The position numbers and the translations under genes were made by a program. The notes beneath the pieces are model-generated. The model saw only the letters and a list, made by a program, of their open reading frames with translations, was not told where the DNA came from and did no database searches. A stretch of DNA of 64,000 nucleotides, from NCBI RefSeq assembly GCF_035222275.1, contig NC_085882.1, positions 2,611,501 to 2,675,500 of the forward strand, written 5' to 3'. Source of the DNA: Podospora bellae-mahoneyi (Eukaryota; Ascomycota; Sordariomycetes; Sordariales; Podosporaceae). How positions within the stretch are numbered: position 1 is the stretch's first letter; each line of letters opens with the position of its first letter. This document shows positions 47,098 to 58,947 of this stretch, one piece after another.

Positions 47098-50000
47098 TTA
47101 AGCCAACCCCAACCACTTCAGCGCCTTCTTCCCATCCCCCCCACCACCACTCCCCCTCCGCCTCCCATACATAGGCATCAACCTCCTCTCCTCCTCATCC
47201 AACTCCCCGTAATCCTCCTCATCATACGACGACGTAACCGGCAGGTGACTCAGCGTAGCCACCTGTCTCAACCGGTTGTTATTCCCACCATTATGGCTCA
47301 AACCCTGGGAAGACGCCGTCCCCGTAGAAAACCCATACGGCCTACCTGTTGAGCCCTGCCCCCCAAGATGAACCGCCTGCCCCCTCGGCCTCCCCCACCC
47401 ACCACCCCGCTCCATCTGCTTCTGCGCCGTCAACGGATGCGGGCTCTGTATCGTCACAGGCGTCACATTTCTCGAGATCGGCGTCATGTTCCTCGGCGTG
47501 GGAGTCACAATTCCCGACCCGGGCGTCATATCCCTCGGCGACATCGCCCCCCGCGACAGCGCCGCCGAATCCCTAAAAACTGGCGGCCGCAACCCACTAG
47601 GGCAAAACGATTCCGCCGGCGACGCAGGCGGCGTGTCCAACCCCGAGCTGGCAATAGAATGATGCCTCACCTTTTCCCCCTGCTGCTGATACTCCTCCGT
47701 CGTCTGCGTCCTTGCCGCCTTGATGATCAACGCCGGATAAACCTGCTTCCTTGTCCCCGTCCCTTCCCTCGGTCTCGCAACCTCGCTGATCGGCGTTTTG
47801 GGTGGCGTGTAAAAATCCGACACCGACACCAGCTGCTTCTGCACCGACGCAAGAAACGTGGCCGTGTCCGCCTCGCTGGCTACAGAAGGGAGGATGTAAT
47901 CCGCCTGGGTGAATGACGGGGAGCCGAGCAGTGCTTCGAGTATGCTCCCAAAGTCCTCTTGTGACATGGGCGCAGTGGAGGATTTGTAGACTTCAATGCT
48001 GGGTGGTGGGGAGAAGGGTCGGTTGAGCGCCGAGGCGTCCCCGTTGATGACGCCGGCTATTCTCATGATTTCGTTCCCCATGAGTTTTTGGACTGCGAGG
48101 ATGGTTTCGAGGTGTTCGGAGGGGTATTCGATGAGGAGGAACCGGACTTGAGGGCGGGAGCAGAGGTAGCGTTCGATGTAGGGGATTATCAAGGCCGCGA
48201 GGACTGCTCGGTCTGAAAAGGGGTTTGCTTGGGTTTGCTTGGAGAGTGGTTGGGCGGTGTAGGCTTGCATTGCGGCGCCGATGAGGTCTCTGTGTAGGGT
48301 TAGCAACTGATAGATGACGGGTTAGAAGTTGGGGGAGCCGTACCTCAGGCTCACGCGCCCAGTCCTAGAAACACCATCTTTGCAACCGAGCTTCTCAAGT
48401 AGTTGAACCACCTCATCAAGTCGAGCCTTGCTCACCCCAACCTCGCCACCAACTCCCAACATCATGTCAACCTTGCCCTTCCTCACATACCGGCTCACCA
48501 CAGAAAGCTCGTCCCAAATGCTATCCGTCACCGACCCATCCCCCGACGACCTCGGCCGCCGCCGCCCCGTCCGCGTCTGCGCGCACTGTGAAGTAAGAAT
48601 CGACCTCAGCGAATTCTGCGTCACAACTGACGTCTCCTCCCCAACCGGCAAACTCCAAAACCGCTGACCGCCCTCAACCGCACTCACCGGCCTCGCCTCC
48701 GAAGGTGTCGGCGAATGCCCCGGCGTCGGCAACCCGTGAACCAACCCACCATTAGCCCAACTCTGCTTCCTCCCATCACCCGCCGCCTCCGCAAAAGCCC
48801 CCGGGCTCAAACTCTCCAGAATCCTCCTCGTATTATCATACCCCTTCTCCAAAACCCCCGAGTCAAGGGCGGCGGTGGTCCGAACCGGCATCCTATCCGT
48901 ATAATCGCCTCTCTGAAAGCCCTGAAATACGAAATCCAGCGATTCGTCCGATTGGGGTGTAGAAAGATGGATTACCAAATCCTCCCTCAGCGGCAGCACC
49001 GGTTCAAATGTTTTGTCGGTCTCGGTCGCGGCGGCGGCGGTGCTCTCGTGATCGGACGGTGGTGGCTCGGTGGTGAGATTGGCGTTGTGACCTCGGCCCC
49101 ACTGCTCAAACACGCCCAAGCGGTGGTAACCTCCCATGTTGTCATCATCGCGGTCCACCCCCAAATGCCTCCCAAGGCTCGTCAAGTTATTTTCAAACGT
49201 CAGCTTGTCATCAGCCGACCGTGGCCTCTCATTTTCAACACGACACCCTCGAGAAGAAAACGACGGGTCGGATTGGTCCCCCTCAGCAAGGGGGGGCGGC
49301 GGCTCCTCCCTGATTCCAGTCCACCTAATAAGAGGCGACGGAATCTCAATCCTCAGAGGCGTTCGTCGGGTGCTTGATGGCAATGTCTTTCCGCAAGAAG
49401 ATGAGCAAGGCGATGTAATAAGCCCGTTCTTGTTATCGCGCCCGTCACTCGAAGCCGCTGACGACGACGACCCCTTAGATCCCCCCAGCACTACACTTCC
49501 CGCGACAGAGTCCACCACCGACAAGCTCATGCTCCTCCTCACAACCTTCCTCTTCCTGATCTCCACAATCCTGACCGTCATATCAACCTCATTGATACCA
49601 CCCGCCGGCTGCAAAAAAGCCGTTTCCCTATCCAGCAAATCCGCCGCCCTCATCGCCCTGATCACAGGGTCCTCAAACGGGCTGTGGCGTTCTTTCTGCT
49701 GGACAAGCACAGTCTCCTTTGGCAACGATGGCATGGCATTCCTGAGACGCAACGGTCGCGGCACTAGACCAGCAGATCTCGGGCTAGCAGCAACAACCTT
49801 GGCTTTCTCCAAGGCCGCTACCGAAGGACCGTGGTTCTTGGCGCAACGGCGTGAGGCTTCCCTAGCAAGGTGAGCAGCACCTTTGCTAGCCAGTTGGCAA
49901 AACACCAGATCTGCCTCCTCGACGTTGCCGCTGGTTTGTTGCTTGCTGATCGCCGAGAGACATAGCGCGTGGGCTCCGACTGTGCCCCCGTGTGTGAACA

Positions 50001-50271
50001 CGAGGCGCCCTTCCTCGGGTGTGGATTGCTGCAGGAACTCTTGGGCTTCGGCATGTCGTTTTTGGGCGGCGACATGGACCCTGTGGATGAGCTGGGTGGC
50101 GTCAGGGTAGTCGTCTTTGTTGATGTTGCCAAGGTAGTGTTGGAGGGCGGGAAGGATGAGGATGCGAGGTGAGGTGGGCAGAAGGCGCAGCTGGGTTGCT
50201 ACCAGCCTTGCTGGACCTTCCAATGCCACCAGACAGCCGTTTAGCTCTGGCGAGCCTGTCGATTCTGCCAT
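47098..50271 (-). CDS. Large conserved-looking fungal protein of unknown function
   Basis: Exons complement 48344-50271 and 47098-48289, joined across a 54-nt intron (GTACGG, TTGCTAACC, ACACAG), give 1039 residues. The join runs SLR-DLIGAAMQAY in frame. The N-terminal 200 residues look folded and helical/strand mixed (LNGCLVALEGPARLVATQL, RLVFTHGGTVGAHALCLSAI, then repeated Ala-rich helices). A long Ser/Pro/Arg-rich linker follows. A second compact region around the intron combines DELSVVSRYVRKGKVDMM, LDEVVQLLEKLGC and, in exon 2, LIIPYIERYLCSRPQVRFLL, LIEYPSEHLETILAVQKLMG. The last 250 residues are Pro/Gly/Arg low complexity with several GIVTPTPRNMTPISRN-type repeats. I recognise no named domain. 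Both structured blocks together suggest a real, lineage-restricted protein. Confidence 0.85.
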
Positions 50272-52881
50272 TTTGTTGTCGTCGTCGAGAATATTTTCTC
50301 TGAATTATTCGCCGTGGGATCTTGTCGTCTGAAGGGTGATGGCAGCAACGACCCGGCCATAAAGCATGCTCGGCCCGTCTCCAAGGAAGTACCAGGTATG
50401 TTCTCTCGTCGTTGGCCTGGCAATCAGAGAAGAAAGAGAAAGCGAAAAGAAATGCTCGTAAGTCGTAAGGGTTGGTTTATACCTGCTGTGTGCCCAACAA
50501 CCAACAATGATGTCGCTTAGACAGCCGGTGGCTTGTGAAGAAGAAAATCAAGAGAGACCAGGCTCGGGCATTGCAAATGCACCTGAGGAAATAAAGCGAT
50601 GTAAAAAGTAAAGGAGGACGAGAACAGGAGGGGGTGGCTTGCTCAAGATAGAAAAAAAAAGAATTGGGTCGTAAATGGGCCAAGTCGCAGAGCAGACAGA
50701 CAGAAGACAAGGGCGGGCCAGACTCTGGATGAAGTGGATGCGGGTATCCAGAATCGCTCACTCACTCGTGTGGGTAACACCACCGGTTAACCGTAGCGTC
50801 CTAGTCCTGGTTTTTCCCCAGCTTCCTAGTGAATTGAAACGGAGGCTTATTATTTTTTTCTAGAATTTCTGGGGGTTTGCCAGCCAGGAAGCACCAGTGC
50901 CACTTGGTTGCGCCTTGCAAACGGCGGCCAAAATAGAAGCATCAGGAGGAGGGGCTTGCTCCCAAGTGGTGTGGGATGGAAACAGCTTGAAAAAAATAAC
51001 AGAGGAAGGGAACAAATAAACTTGAGTATTTACCCATCAGTCCAACCAGTCATAGACCGGGTTCGGTGAAGCTAATATCCATAATAGCAGGATGTTAACA
51101 ACAAACCAACACCAATGGAAGCTGGGAAGGATTAATTTTGGGTATCAGTCAAATCTGACAGACATATCTCTCTGTTCTCCATAACTACTGAGGTATTTTT
51201 TTTTTCTTTCTGGCCTTCTCTCCCTCTTGGATGCTTCGCTTCCATTGCACCACATACGGTGGTCCGGACAAAGTACCACTCTTTTTTTTTCCCTCCTCGG
51301 CCCTCATGCCGAGGAGCATAAACGAAGAACAACGTCTCTTCCGGCCTTCGGACCTTCAGCCGGGTGCCAACATGACTGCGAAACACCTTTAGCAATGTTG
51401 TGTGAGGGATTCAAACCTTGTTGGGAGGAGCGGGTCTCCGTAAGCGCCTCTTACAGACCTGTCTAGTGTGCGCACACCAACTCTCAACTTTTATCACCAG
51501 GAACAGCGTTTGTGAGAGGAGGAATATGTCGTTGTGAATGAGAGACAATGCCACGCCACCATCATACTTGCTGCTGCGGAGGCTGCTGCATGTAGGTAGC
51601 TTGGTCAGACAGAAAGAAAAAGGGGGCAAGATCAGCTCAGTTTACACAATATGCAAGCAATCACCACATGCTGCGAGAATGGGTGGGTGTCTTGGGTGAA
51701 CCGATGTGTGAACCGATGTTGATGAAGTGTCTGACATGAGGGGAAACAAGGCTAGTTCCATGCAGGGATTTGACTGAAAAAGCGGAGGGTTCCATAGTGT
51801 GTGTGACGGATATTCTTCCACAAAACAATGGCACAGCAAAGTAAGCCAGATACATAACACCTCATAGCTACACTCCAAGAACAGTTGGCACACTGTGAGA
51901 TACAGGCATCACTCTCCCCTCAAGATACTTGAAGACCTCTTGATTGACCGAGAGGCCTACTTGGTTCCTTGTACAGGGTAGACAAAGGTGCCATGATCGT
52001 CAGCCATTCTCCCCCGCCCAATATTTTGTCCAGTCAGGCAGGGCTGACCCACCGTGAGATAGCGCTTCTAGGCAATCCCCGATCCGGGGATGGGCCCTCC
52101 ATCCCGTGTAAAAATAGTGACGTACCGCTGTCCAACCCCTTCTCCTCCCAGCTTTGACCTCCCAGTGGTTCGCCAATCGTTCGACAGATTTGGGTTGTCA
52201 ACAACACTCAGTCCTCGTCCCACGGTACCCAAGATGTTCCTCCAGACATGACTCTTGTGGTGACAAACGGCAATTTATTTTTCTGACACCCCGTTATCCT
52301 TGCTTTTTTCCGGAGGTGCTGTTGATGGCTCTAGTCTCTCTACGCCGTACCAACTGCCGGCAAGGCTCGGGGGCTACGTCTAATGCAACTTCATCTCATT
52401 CAGCCAGCCAGCTTCCTTTGACTCGGCCGATGTCCATTCTCTACAACCTGCTGATGAATGCAAGTGCTCCAAGACATACATTCATACACCTGAAGTGGCG
52501 TCAATAATCATGGCTTTCGGCCATTTCCGGGGAAATATAGCTGGCAAGCCCCGAGATATTCCCAAGTTGTTATGGTGTTGCCTTGAAACTTCATTATCAC
52601 CGACCAACCTCACAGGGCGCTTCCGTCCGACTCGAATAGCACGCCTCTACGCAGCCTCCCGTCAAGCTGAGCGGAAACATGCAGCTCACGCTCAGTCCTT
52701 GCAATCACGCGCAATCAAACCCGGTGGCGTCCCAGGAACCACGTGTAGAACGACGGGAACACTGAAACAAGCAGGTCTGGAAGAGCAACCCGCAGCAATA
52801 CGCAGGAACACAGTGTCTGAGGGCAAAAGATACGAACTGCAAGCCAGGGTGGCGTGCCCGAGCCTAAGCCTGAGGTACTTT
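50272..52881. other. Gene-free interval, about 2.6 kb
   Basis: Left part is the promoter of the large unknown protein. The rest has short unrelated ORFs, a hairpin at 51293-51316 and a perfect 12-bp tandem duplication at 51696-51719. No supported gene. Confidence 0.55.
51293..51316. repeat. Small perfect hairpin
   Basis: CTCCTCGG and CCGAGGAG pair over 8 bp around an 8-base loop, following a run of T. Could be incidental or a transcript-end structure, but no gene ends here. Confidence 0.5.
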
Positions 52882-54203
52882 CTATTCTTCATCGTCGTCC
52901 TCCATCAGGGCAGCGAGCTCCGCTTCCTCTTCGGCACTCAGCAGGCCCTCGGGTTTAGTTTCCTCCCTTTTTTCCTCCGCGACAGGATTCTTCTGTTCTT
53001 CAACCAAAGTGTCCAGACCTGCCTTTGCCAAGGGCCATACCCGAACAGTGCCGTCGATACCAACACTGCAAAGTCTCTCAGCCGACCCCTTGGCATTCTT
53101 CAAGAGCACCAGCTCAGTAACCTCATCATAGTGCCCCAGCAGAGAGCAGTACAGCTTCCCCGAAGCTCGATCCCAGAACTTGATGTCCTCGTCCCTCCCA
53201 GCCGTGATCACCCATTGGTCCGTGACAGCCACAGCGCGAACATGATCCCCATGCTGAAAACTGTCCTCACAGCTGAAATTCTTTATCCTCGACAGGCACT
53301 TGGCCGTCCCGTCTCCGCTCGACGTCCACAAGTCGACCTCGTCCCCGTCGTGGTCGAGTACGAGTTTGTAGACGGTTGTCTCGTGCTCCAAAATTGTCCG
53401 CCTTTCCGTGCCGGGCGCATTGGGCAGCTCCTCGACCACCTGCTCCCAGCCGTCGGCCCGAATCTTCCACCGTCGAATATGCGGGTCACTGCTCGCACTG
53501 ATGAGGGAGATTTCGGATTCGGTTGAGGCTGCGTGGTCGACGGCTAGGTCTTGGATGCTGAGCATGTTGATCACATCGTCTTTGAGGGTGTGGAGGCGGG
53601 CTCCGGAGGTGATGTCCCAGACGATAATCTTCTTGTCGGCGCCGCCGCTGATGAGGATGTCTTTGCCTCGGAGCCTGGCGCAGACGACTGCTTTGACAAA
53701 GTCTGCGTGGCCGATGTACTTTTTCCCTGGTGTCTTGGTGTCCAAGTCCCAAGACCAGACTGACTTGTCCCAGGCACCAGCAAAGAGTGTCCCGTTGTTT
53801 GGGCCTCCGACGGTGACACAGCTGACTGGTGTTGTTGGGCCGCGATAGACTGTTTTGGTGCTTTCAGGATCCTGTTCACTATCAGCACATGCTGTGGGTT
53901 GCTAAGGAATCCAATCACTTACCTCAAAGTCCACCCTCCTCACAGCTCCTGCAGACTCGGCAACCAAGACAGCAGAAGACGGGGATCTGGGGTCCAGCAC
54001 AGCTGCGAGGATCTTGGACTTTAGGACGATGGGGTTGCCGTATGTGTTGCCAGACTTGGCCGCCCTTCTTTGCCTTGTGGCCTGCTCTGCACTTTGTTGG
54101 TGTATAGGTTAGCTCGTGATCCAAACACTCACGTATAGGGGCCCCTGTCAGTTTGGATAACTCACTCTGTCTCGAAAAAGTGACCTGGGTCTGAGGACTG
54201 CAT
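52882..54203 (-). CDS. WD40-repeat protein (N-terminal exon uncertain)
   Basis: Beta-propeller scaffold protein of unassigned role. Well-supported exons are complement 53923-54086 and 52882-53871, joined in phase across a 51-nt intron. They encode SGNTYGNPIVLKSKILA, a first blade AVLVAESAGAVRRVDFE, then blades with LFAGAWDKSVWSWDL, ILISGGADKKIIVWDI, PHIRRWKI, DLWTSSGDGTAKCL, VITAGRDEDIKFWD and LCSVGIDGTVRVWPL, so about seven. The tail is acidic (EEEAELAALMEDDDEE). The probable first exon starts at the ATG at 54203 and reads MQSSDPGHFFETE. The canonical donor there (GTGAGT at about 54165) and the acceptor at 54087 give the wrong frame by one base. Either I have the junction wrong or there is a frameshift. 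The gene diverges from CTF4 about 500 bp away. Not Trm82, which has a different N-terminus. Confidence 0.8.
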
Positions 54204-54484
54204 CTTGACTGCGGGGTTATCGATTTTGAGCTGGGAAAAAGGAGACAAAAGAAGAGAAAAACAGCCCCTGACTTATAGATCTGGAAATACAGCTGCCTGG
54301 CCACCCGGAAGATGTATATTCTGCTGCCTTCAGTTCATGATAGTGTAATCAGTGGTCACCAGTGGATCAGTGCAAGCCCGACAGAAGGGGATGGAAATGC
54401 CAGGCGGTGACAGCTGACAGTGCTTGGATGCGTGGTGTAGTGTAAGTGGGACACGGGCCAATTGAGGCTGGGCACGACAGCAGC

Positions 54485-54525
54485 GAAACGCGACCGCTAA
54501 ATTGAAACGCGGTGAGACGCGTCTC
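54485..54525. promoter_or_regulatory. Cluster of MluI-cell-cycle-box-like sites upstream of CTF4
   Basis: Two GAAACGCG elements (54485-54492 and 54504-54511) and one ACGCGT (54517-54522), the last inside the perfect 12-bp palindrome GAGACGCGTCTC, lie within 41 bp. ACGCGT boxes bind the MBF (Mbp1/Swi6) complex in ascomycetes and drive G1/S transcription of replication genes, which fits the replisome gene starting 180 bp downstream. The WD40 gene is divergent and could share it. Confidence 0.55.
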
Positions 54526-54701
54526 CTTTTCAGCGGATGTTTCTCCTGGGGCGCAACTTTCACCGCCCACCCAGCTGCTCAAACATCCCCGTTAGTTGGA
54601 TATCCACAGGGGACTGCTACGACGACGACAAGCACACCTCTGCTGAGTCACTGGTTCATCTATGCGATAATAGAACGGATCAACTCAGAGTAAACACCAC
54701 A

Positions 54702-57376
54702 ATGGCGTCGTCGGTCATCGCATCCCGACCAAGGGCTCGCCCAGCCCACACCTCGGGCACCACGAAATGCGCCTACACTCCAGACGGAACAAAACTGGTC
54801 ACTGTCGGCTCCAACAATACCATTCGTGTGTACAAGACCGGCTCAGACGGCGAGCCTGACAATGTGGACGACTGCCAGGAACAAAATGTTGCGGTATCAA
54901 CAAGCAACAAGTTCTTCGTTGTCGGCTCGGAAGATGGCACTCTCGCTTACTACTCGCTCGAGACCAACATGTTTGACCGCCTCCTGACACGGACAAGTCT
55001 CCCAGTTCGCGATGTTGCCCTCTCTCCAGACGACAAGTGGTGCGCTGTCGCTAGTGATGAGCTTACGGTCAAGCTGGTCAACATGGAGGATACCACGAAC
55101 CTGCTTACGCTGAAGGAGCATGGAGAGCAGACGAAGCATATCTCGTTCGACCCCAAGGGCACCATGCTTGCGGTCTCATGTACCAATGGGATCATCTACA
55201 TTTACTCTTTGACGGCGGATCATCCCGAGCTTATTCGAAAGGTGGACGGTGTCATTGGCAGGGTGCAGACCGACTCCGAGGCCTCGACCAAGGTGGTCTG
55301 GCACCCTGATGGCCGTGCTTTTGCGGTGCCCACGCCTACGAGGGATATTCAGGTTGTGTCCAAGAATGACTGGGAGAAGCAAAGGGTGTTTTCCAACGGG
55401 CATGAGGGGGATGTCACGGCTCTTGCTTGGTCTCCCAACGGAGCGCTTCTTGCCTCAGCCGGCAAGGACAGGAAGCTCTTGATTTGGTCCACCAAGGACC
55501 AGAGCGTGGTCGCCAGATATGAGTACCCCAACGTCGTCGACATCGCCTGGCACCCAACCAAAAACCTGGCCTCCTTCACTACCTCTAATGGAGAAGTATT
55601 CATCAGCCCAGAGTTCGTCTCGGAGCAGTTTGCTTCCATGCTCAAGCTCCCCCGGCAACCGGCCCCTTTTATCCACGACCCCCTTGAAGGAATCTCCCAT
55701 GGCCTCGACAAACAACCCCTTCCTAGTCGTCCCCGAGCTGGTACGCCAGATAGCTTCGACGACCTCCTTGATGATGACGTAGTAGAGGAGGATGACTTTG
55801 TTGTGGACGACGACGGTGCGGGCTATGCGCTCAACACCGGCCGAAAGCGTCCCGCAGACGACACCACCGACGGCCAACCCCCTTCCAAACGAGCCAACTA
55901 TGCCCTCCAACTCCAACACCACCCCCCTTTCCAACCCGGCTCCACCCCCTGGCGCGGCAACAGAAAGTACCTCTGCCTCAACCTAATAGGCTTCATCTGG
56001 ACCGTCGACCAAGACAGCCACCACACCGTCACGGTCGAATTCTACGACCACGAATTCCACCGCGACTTCCACTTCACCGACACGTTCCTCTACGACCAAG
56101 CTTGCCTCACCAACACCGGCTCCTTGTTCTCCTGCCCACCAAAAGACGACGCCCCAGCTGTGGTCTTTTACCGTCCCCACGAGACCTGGACGCAGAGAAA
56201 CGACTGGCGGATTTCCCTGCCGAAGGGTGAAGCCGTGTTGGCCATGGCCCTAGGCGAGAATTTTATTACTGTCACCACCACGGCGAATTACGTTCGGGTA
56301 TATACCCTCTTTGGGATTCCCTACCGAGTCTATCGCCCCAAGTCCAGCCCCGTGGTCACCTGCGCGGGATGGAACGACTACATCATGACGATTGGCAACG
56401 GCCCAGTAGGCGCGGACGGGATGTCCAGGCTCTTGTACTCCATCTACAACATCAAGCGGGATGAAATCTGCCAAAACGAAGACATTGTCGCCTTGCCGGA
56501 CGGTGCCTCGTTGAAATCAGTCTTTTTTTCCGATGTTGGCGTAAGGCCCTCCGCACCCCCTTTTTTTTTTTTTTTTTTTCACCACCCAGCTCTTCTAACT
56601 TTGCGTAATAGGACCCATGTATATACGACACAACAGGAACCCTCCTAACCCTCCTCCACTGGCGCCTCCCCTCCCGTGCCTACTGGGTTCCCCTCTTGTC
56701 AACTTCCCTCCTCCCACGTCTCGCCTCGGGCCGAAAAAAGGAATCTTACTTCCCCATCGCAGTGGCGGACAGTAAATTCCATTGCATCATCCTAAAAGGA
56801 GGGGATCAGTACCCCTACTTTCCCCGGCCTTTACTCTCCGAATTCGAGTTTTCCATCCCGCTTTCTGGACCGCCCAAACCTAAAAAGTCAAAACCCGCCA
56901 ACGACGACGATGACATGATGCTCGATCAATCCTCAGACTCGGATGGAGAGGACGACGCGGCCGGGGAGAGTGATAAATTGATCCAAGGGTTCATGCTGAA
57001 GAGTATCCAAGCCTCCCAGCTCGACGACCTGCTAGACGCCACGCAATCAACCGCCTCGCAGCGCGCGCTGCGGTCTAGGCTTTCGTTGGAGATTGATAAA
57101 ACGTTACTGCAGCTCTTGGCGGTGGAGTGCAGGGAGGGGGGTGAGGAGAGGGGTATGCGCGCGCTGGAGGTTGTCAAGCTCATGAGGGACACGTCTGGGA
57201 AGATGATTGAGGCGGCGGGCAAGATTGCCGAGAGGTATGGACGGACCGTCCTGGGGGAGAAGATCAGGGAGTATGGCGAGGAGAGGGTGGGGAAACAAAT
57301 CAGGAGTAGGAGTGATGGGCGGATGTCAACGCATAATCACAGAGGGTTTGGGAGTGGGGATGAGAGTGACTTTTGA
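54702..57376 (+). CDS. CTF4: Replisome hub protein Ctf4/SepB/Mcl1 (AND-1)
   Basis: Trimeric adaptor linking CMG helicase to polymerase alpha-primase and needed for sister-chromatid cohesion; called sepB in Aspergillus and mcl1 in fission yeast. Exons 54702-56540 and 56612-57376 give 867 residues. The N-terminal WD40 propeller (about 15-320) starts HTSGTTKCAYTPDGTKLVTVGSNN-like and has HEGDVTALAWSPNGALLASA. An acidic linker (DDLLDDDVVEEDDF) and a basic KRP cluster follow. The SepB/Ctf4 middle domain begins near WRGNRKYLCLNLIGFIWTVD, with FHFTDTFLYD and NDWRISLPKGE, and runs across the intron into the C-terminal helical bundle. There is no HMG box, as expected for fungi. An in-frame ATG at 54537 would add 55 residues, but 54702 has the better context (CCACAATGGC). 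The intron contains 19 consecutive T. Confidence 0.94.
56561..56579 (+). repeat. Poly-T run (19) inside the CTF4 intron
   Basis: Nineteen T directly after five C, between the donor (56541) and the TCTAAC branch-like site of the intron 56541-56611. Confidence 0.9.
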
Positions 57377-57940
57377 AAGTGACGGAAAAAAGAAGAGAAG
57401 AAGGATGGGAAAATGAGTAATGATGGATATTGAATTGCATTGGGTATCTAGTTATCTGTTGTTCGAGTAGAAGCATGGTATAAAAGATTCTGTTTGTGTT
57501 CATCAAGGGCCCGTCTCGGTATTTGGCTAGTCAGAAATCCGTGTTGACAGTTCGTAGAGGGAGTTGCTCTAGCCTGGCTATTGAAGACTTATATAGACAG
57601 TTGATTTCCAATCAAGCCTGTCTTGAAATCTACCCACTCAAAACAAAGTAGACATTTGCAACTTCACAACAGGAAGAATCACCAAGAGAAAATCACACAA
57701 GACAACAACGGCACAAAACAAAAATGGCTTGACCTGGCTCGATTATTCGCGCGAACCGCTCTACTGGTGGGTATATCATTTTCCATTGCCCTATATCCCC
57801 GATATCCCCGCGCCGTGCCTGTTACCGGCGAATGCAGATGGGCAGCCCTAAAACGACAAGAACACCATGCGGGAAAACCGACGCGAACCCGAGCTCAGAC
57901 CCTATTTGTCCTTTTTTGTCCTCACACGCAAGCGTGATGC
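57377..57940. other. Convergent intergenic spacer, CTF4 and RPS8
   Basis: 3' flanks of both genes. No ORF with recognisable content. Confidence 0.6.
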
Positions 57941-58936
57941 TTACTTGTGGTGGATCTTGCGCTGGTAGAAAGCGAGCTCCTCACCCTCGAGGATGTAGCC
58001 ATCGGCACGGCCGGACTGGCCGGGGCGGGAGGCGATGACGGCGTAGAGACGACCGGCTTCGAACTGCTTCTCGAGAGCGGGGTCGACCTTACCACCGGCG
58101 GCGAAGCGGGCAGCCTGCTTCTTCTCAACAGACTTGGACTTCTTCACCTCCTCAACGGTCTGACCCTGCTTCTGCTGGCGTCTACGGCCGAGGGGCTGGC
58201 CATAGTGGGCCTCGTACCACTGACGGAAAGGAGCGGCATCGATCTGGACGACGGCGGACTTGGTCAGGGTGTTGGTGCGGACAAGCTCGTTGTTGGAAGG
58301 GTGGTCTAGCAGAGGTCAGTGTCTGAAACTCAAGGTCTTCAGATTTTGGGAAGAACATACAGGCGACAACGATGACACGGGTCTTGCGGGTGGTACCCTC
58401 GGAAGCCCAGGCAAAGTTACCAGAGTCGAGACGAAGAGCGCGGTACTTGTGGTTACCACCGCGGGTGCGGACGGTGTGGATGCGCTTGGCACCGATACGG
58501 GTGTTGGCGGGCTGGCGACCAAGCTCGAAGGCTCTCTTCTTCCCTGTTCGCTACTGTCAGAAATTGCTTTCATTCCTAGTGTGCGATGACAGGCTCAGAA
58601 CGCGATGGGTTGCTAGTTCCTGTGACGGCCCACGACACAGCCACCTCTCCGCTCCTCTCGAGAAGCAAGAAAAGCACCCAGTGTGTGAACCACCACAGGA
58701 ACCTCCATGCGGACCTTCGAGTGCCCCCAGCTGTCGAGGGGCAAATGTATTATGATTAGGAAACGGGAGGAGGAAGTTAGGACATACGGTAGAAACTGCA
58801 GCACGAAATAAGTTAGCAACCGCCATCTTGGATTCCATCGACACCAGCAAGGAGGACAAAAGGAAGGGGATTGAACATACGCCCGCTTGGCACCGGTGTG
58901 GGAGCGCTTATGCCGAGAGTCACGAGAGATACCCAT
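57941..58936 (-). CDS. RPS8: 40S ribosomal protein S8 (eS8)
   Basis: Structural protein of the cytosolic small ribosomal subunit. Exons complement 58881-58936, 58788-58795, 58361-58543 and 57941-58305 give 203 residues, the normal eS8 length. The start [19 protein letters not shown] is the family signature, followed by [20 protein letters not shown] and, after the last intron, [11 protein letters not shown]. The C-terminal part contains the eukaryote-specific [12 protein letters not shown] region and ends FYQRKIHHK. The second exon is only 8 nt and supplies the bases for Ala-Phe-Tyr-Arg; without it the conserved sequence cannot be formed. A leader intron is also likely: donor at 59140 (GTAAGT), GCTAAC branch and acceptor at 58948, 11 nt before the ATG. 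Identity certain; microexon strongly supported. Confidence 0.96.
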
Positions 58937-58947
58937 CTTGCCGGTTT

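Noticed and set aside
51400-51480. tRNA-like B box (GGTTTGAATCCC on the minus strand)
   Set aside because: No matching A box, acceptor stem or complete T stem could be folded around it.
52495-53526. 343-codon plus ORF
   Set aside because: Starts with GTG and most of it is antisense to the WD40 gene.
58544-58787. Intronic snoRNA in the long RPS8 intron
   Set aside because: Searched for because ribosomal protein introns often host them, but no convincing C (RTGATGA) with D (CTGA) box pair or H/ACA pattern was seen.
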